11,937 nt of DNA from Chloroflexota bacterium (GTDB lineage: Bacteria; Chloroflexota; UBA6077): the NCBI GenBank assembly GCA_021788565.1, contig JAJYKO010000080.1, positions 1 to 11,937 on the forward strand, in the 5' to 3' direction. The position numbers and the translations under genes were made by a program. The stretch's first letter is position 1; each line of letters begins with the position of its first letter. Of the stretch, positions 11,439 to 11,937 are shown one piece after another. A model generated the notes under the pieces. That model had not been told where the DNA came from, ran no database searches, and saw nothing but the letters and a program-made list of their open reading frames with translations.

Positions 11439-11937
11439 CTAAACCCCCTTTCCCGATAGGGTGCCCACGTAGTAGACCTTGGGCCTGGTGCCCAAGTCGG
11501 CCCTCAGTGGCTGCGCCCTGCCGCTCGCGACCAGCTTGGCCACCTGGCTGTTCGGGTCATCCAGGTCCCCGAAAATGCGAGCCCCGGCGAGGCAGGTGGC
11601 CACGCAGGCCGGCTCCAGGCCGTCCTTGATCCGATCCACGCAGAAGTTGCACTTGTCCACCGCGGCGGCCTTCGGGCCCTCCCCGTACACTTCCTGGGCC
11701 TTCTTCACGTCCTCGGCCTCGTAGACGTAGCGGGCCTGGTACGGGCAGGCCACCATGCAGTACTTGCAGCCCATGCACTTCTCGGCGTCGATCACCACGA
11801 GCCCTTCTGCCGTCCTGTGGCTGGCCCCCGTGGGACAGACCGCGATGCACGGCGCGTTGTCGCACTGCATGCACAGGTGAGGCAGGAAGGAGCGGCTCAC
11901 CTGAGGAAACGTCCCGCTGGTCCTGTCCTCCACGTGG
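11439..11937 (-). CDS. 4Fe-4S electron-transfer subunit of a molybdopterin oxidoreductase (partial, N-terminus off window)
   Basis: A DmsB/PsrB/NrfC-type poly-ferredoxin; the frame stays open through the right edge. Visible cysteine groups, numbered from the GTG at 11933, are C21/C24/C29/C33 (CMQCDNAPCIAVC), C53/C56/C59/C63 (CMGCKYCMVACPYQA) and C95/C98 with C110/C114 (CNFC, PACVATC). These are three of the four cluster motifs of the family; the first, near residue 15 of a normal protein, must lie in the roughly 50 residues beyond the edge. The visible GTG is therefore probably internal. The protein passes electrons between the NrfD anchor encoded 4 nt downstream and a catalytic Mo/W-bisPGD subunit, presumably encoded upstream outside the window. 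Confidence 0.92.
   Translation of the reverse strand, partial: HVEDRTSGTFPQVSRSFLPHLCMQCDNAPCIAVCPTGASHRTAEGLVVIDAEKCMGCKYCMVACPYQARYVYEAEDVKKAQEVYGEGPKAAAVDKCNFCVDRIKDGLEPACVATCLAGARIFGDLDDPNSQVAKLVASGRAQPLRADLGTRPKVYYVGTLSGKGV

Noticed and set aside
10649..11629. 326-codon plus-strand open frame opposite NrfD and the Fe-S subunit
   Set aside because: It is antisense to two clear operon genes, with Gln/Arg/Pro-rich composition typical of a shadow.

Overview
The window reads as GC-rich bacterial chromosome from an anaerobic or facultative organism. Chloroflexota is my best guess, with low confidence. The guess rests on gene style (SPW-repeat protein, B12-binding radical SAM protein, GDE N-terminal domain, molybdoenzyme anchor operon) and on the interspersed 15-nt palindromes of the AGACCTCGGAGGTCT type. 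There are eleven protein genes: nine complete, one cut by the right edge, and one that holds only the N-terminal domain of its usual family.

Left block (1-1669): a TetR-family repressor on the plus strand sits behind a perfect GTGAGCGCTCAC palindrome. Convergent to it are a small carboxymuconolactone-decarboxylase-fold protein without the usual cysteines and a Cys-rich ArsR-family sensor. Upstream of arsR, also on the minus strand, is a ten-helix TDT/SLAC1-family transporter (1856-2968). A 158-bp MITE-like element with 12-bp terminal inverted repeats occupies almost the whole transporter-arsR gap.

Central block (3087-7794, all minus strand), in transcription order: an SPW-repeat membrane protein; a structured leader; a radical SAM/SPASM-like enzyme with an Asn/Gly octapeptide-repeat N-terminus; a perfect 15-bp intercistronic hairpin; a B12-binding radical SAM enzyme resembling the hopanoid C-3 methylase (HpnR) type; and a stand-alone glycogen-debranching-enzyme N-terminal domain whose possible GTG start overlaps the preceding stop. 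This is the least explained set in the window. Its leading promoter carries a 16-bp version of the palindrome found in front of tetR, placed just after the predicted transcription start, so the TetR protein is a good candidate repressor of the block.

Right block (8208-end): a methyl-accepting chemotaxis protein with almost no extracytoplasmic domain lies behind a sigma-28-like promoter. An 18-bp perfect hairpin separates it from a convergent minus-strand operon encoding a 4Fe-4S electron-transfer subunit, an NrfD/PsrC-type membrane anchor and a TorD-like chaperone. These are the accessory parts of a molybdopterin oxidoreductase whose catalytic subunit should lie beyond the right edge.

All family calls come from reading the translations and recalling family motifs. 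No database search was run.
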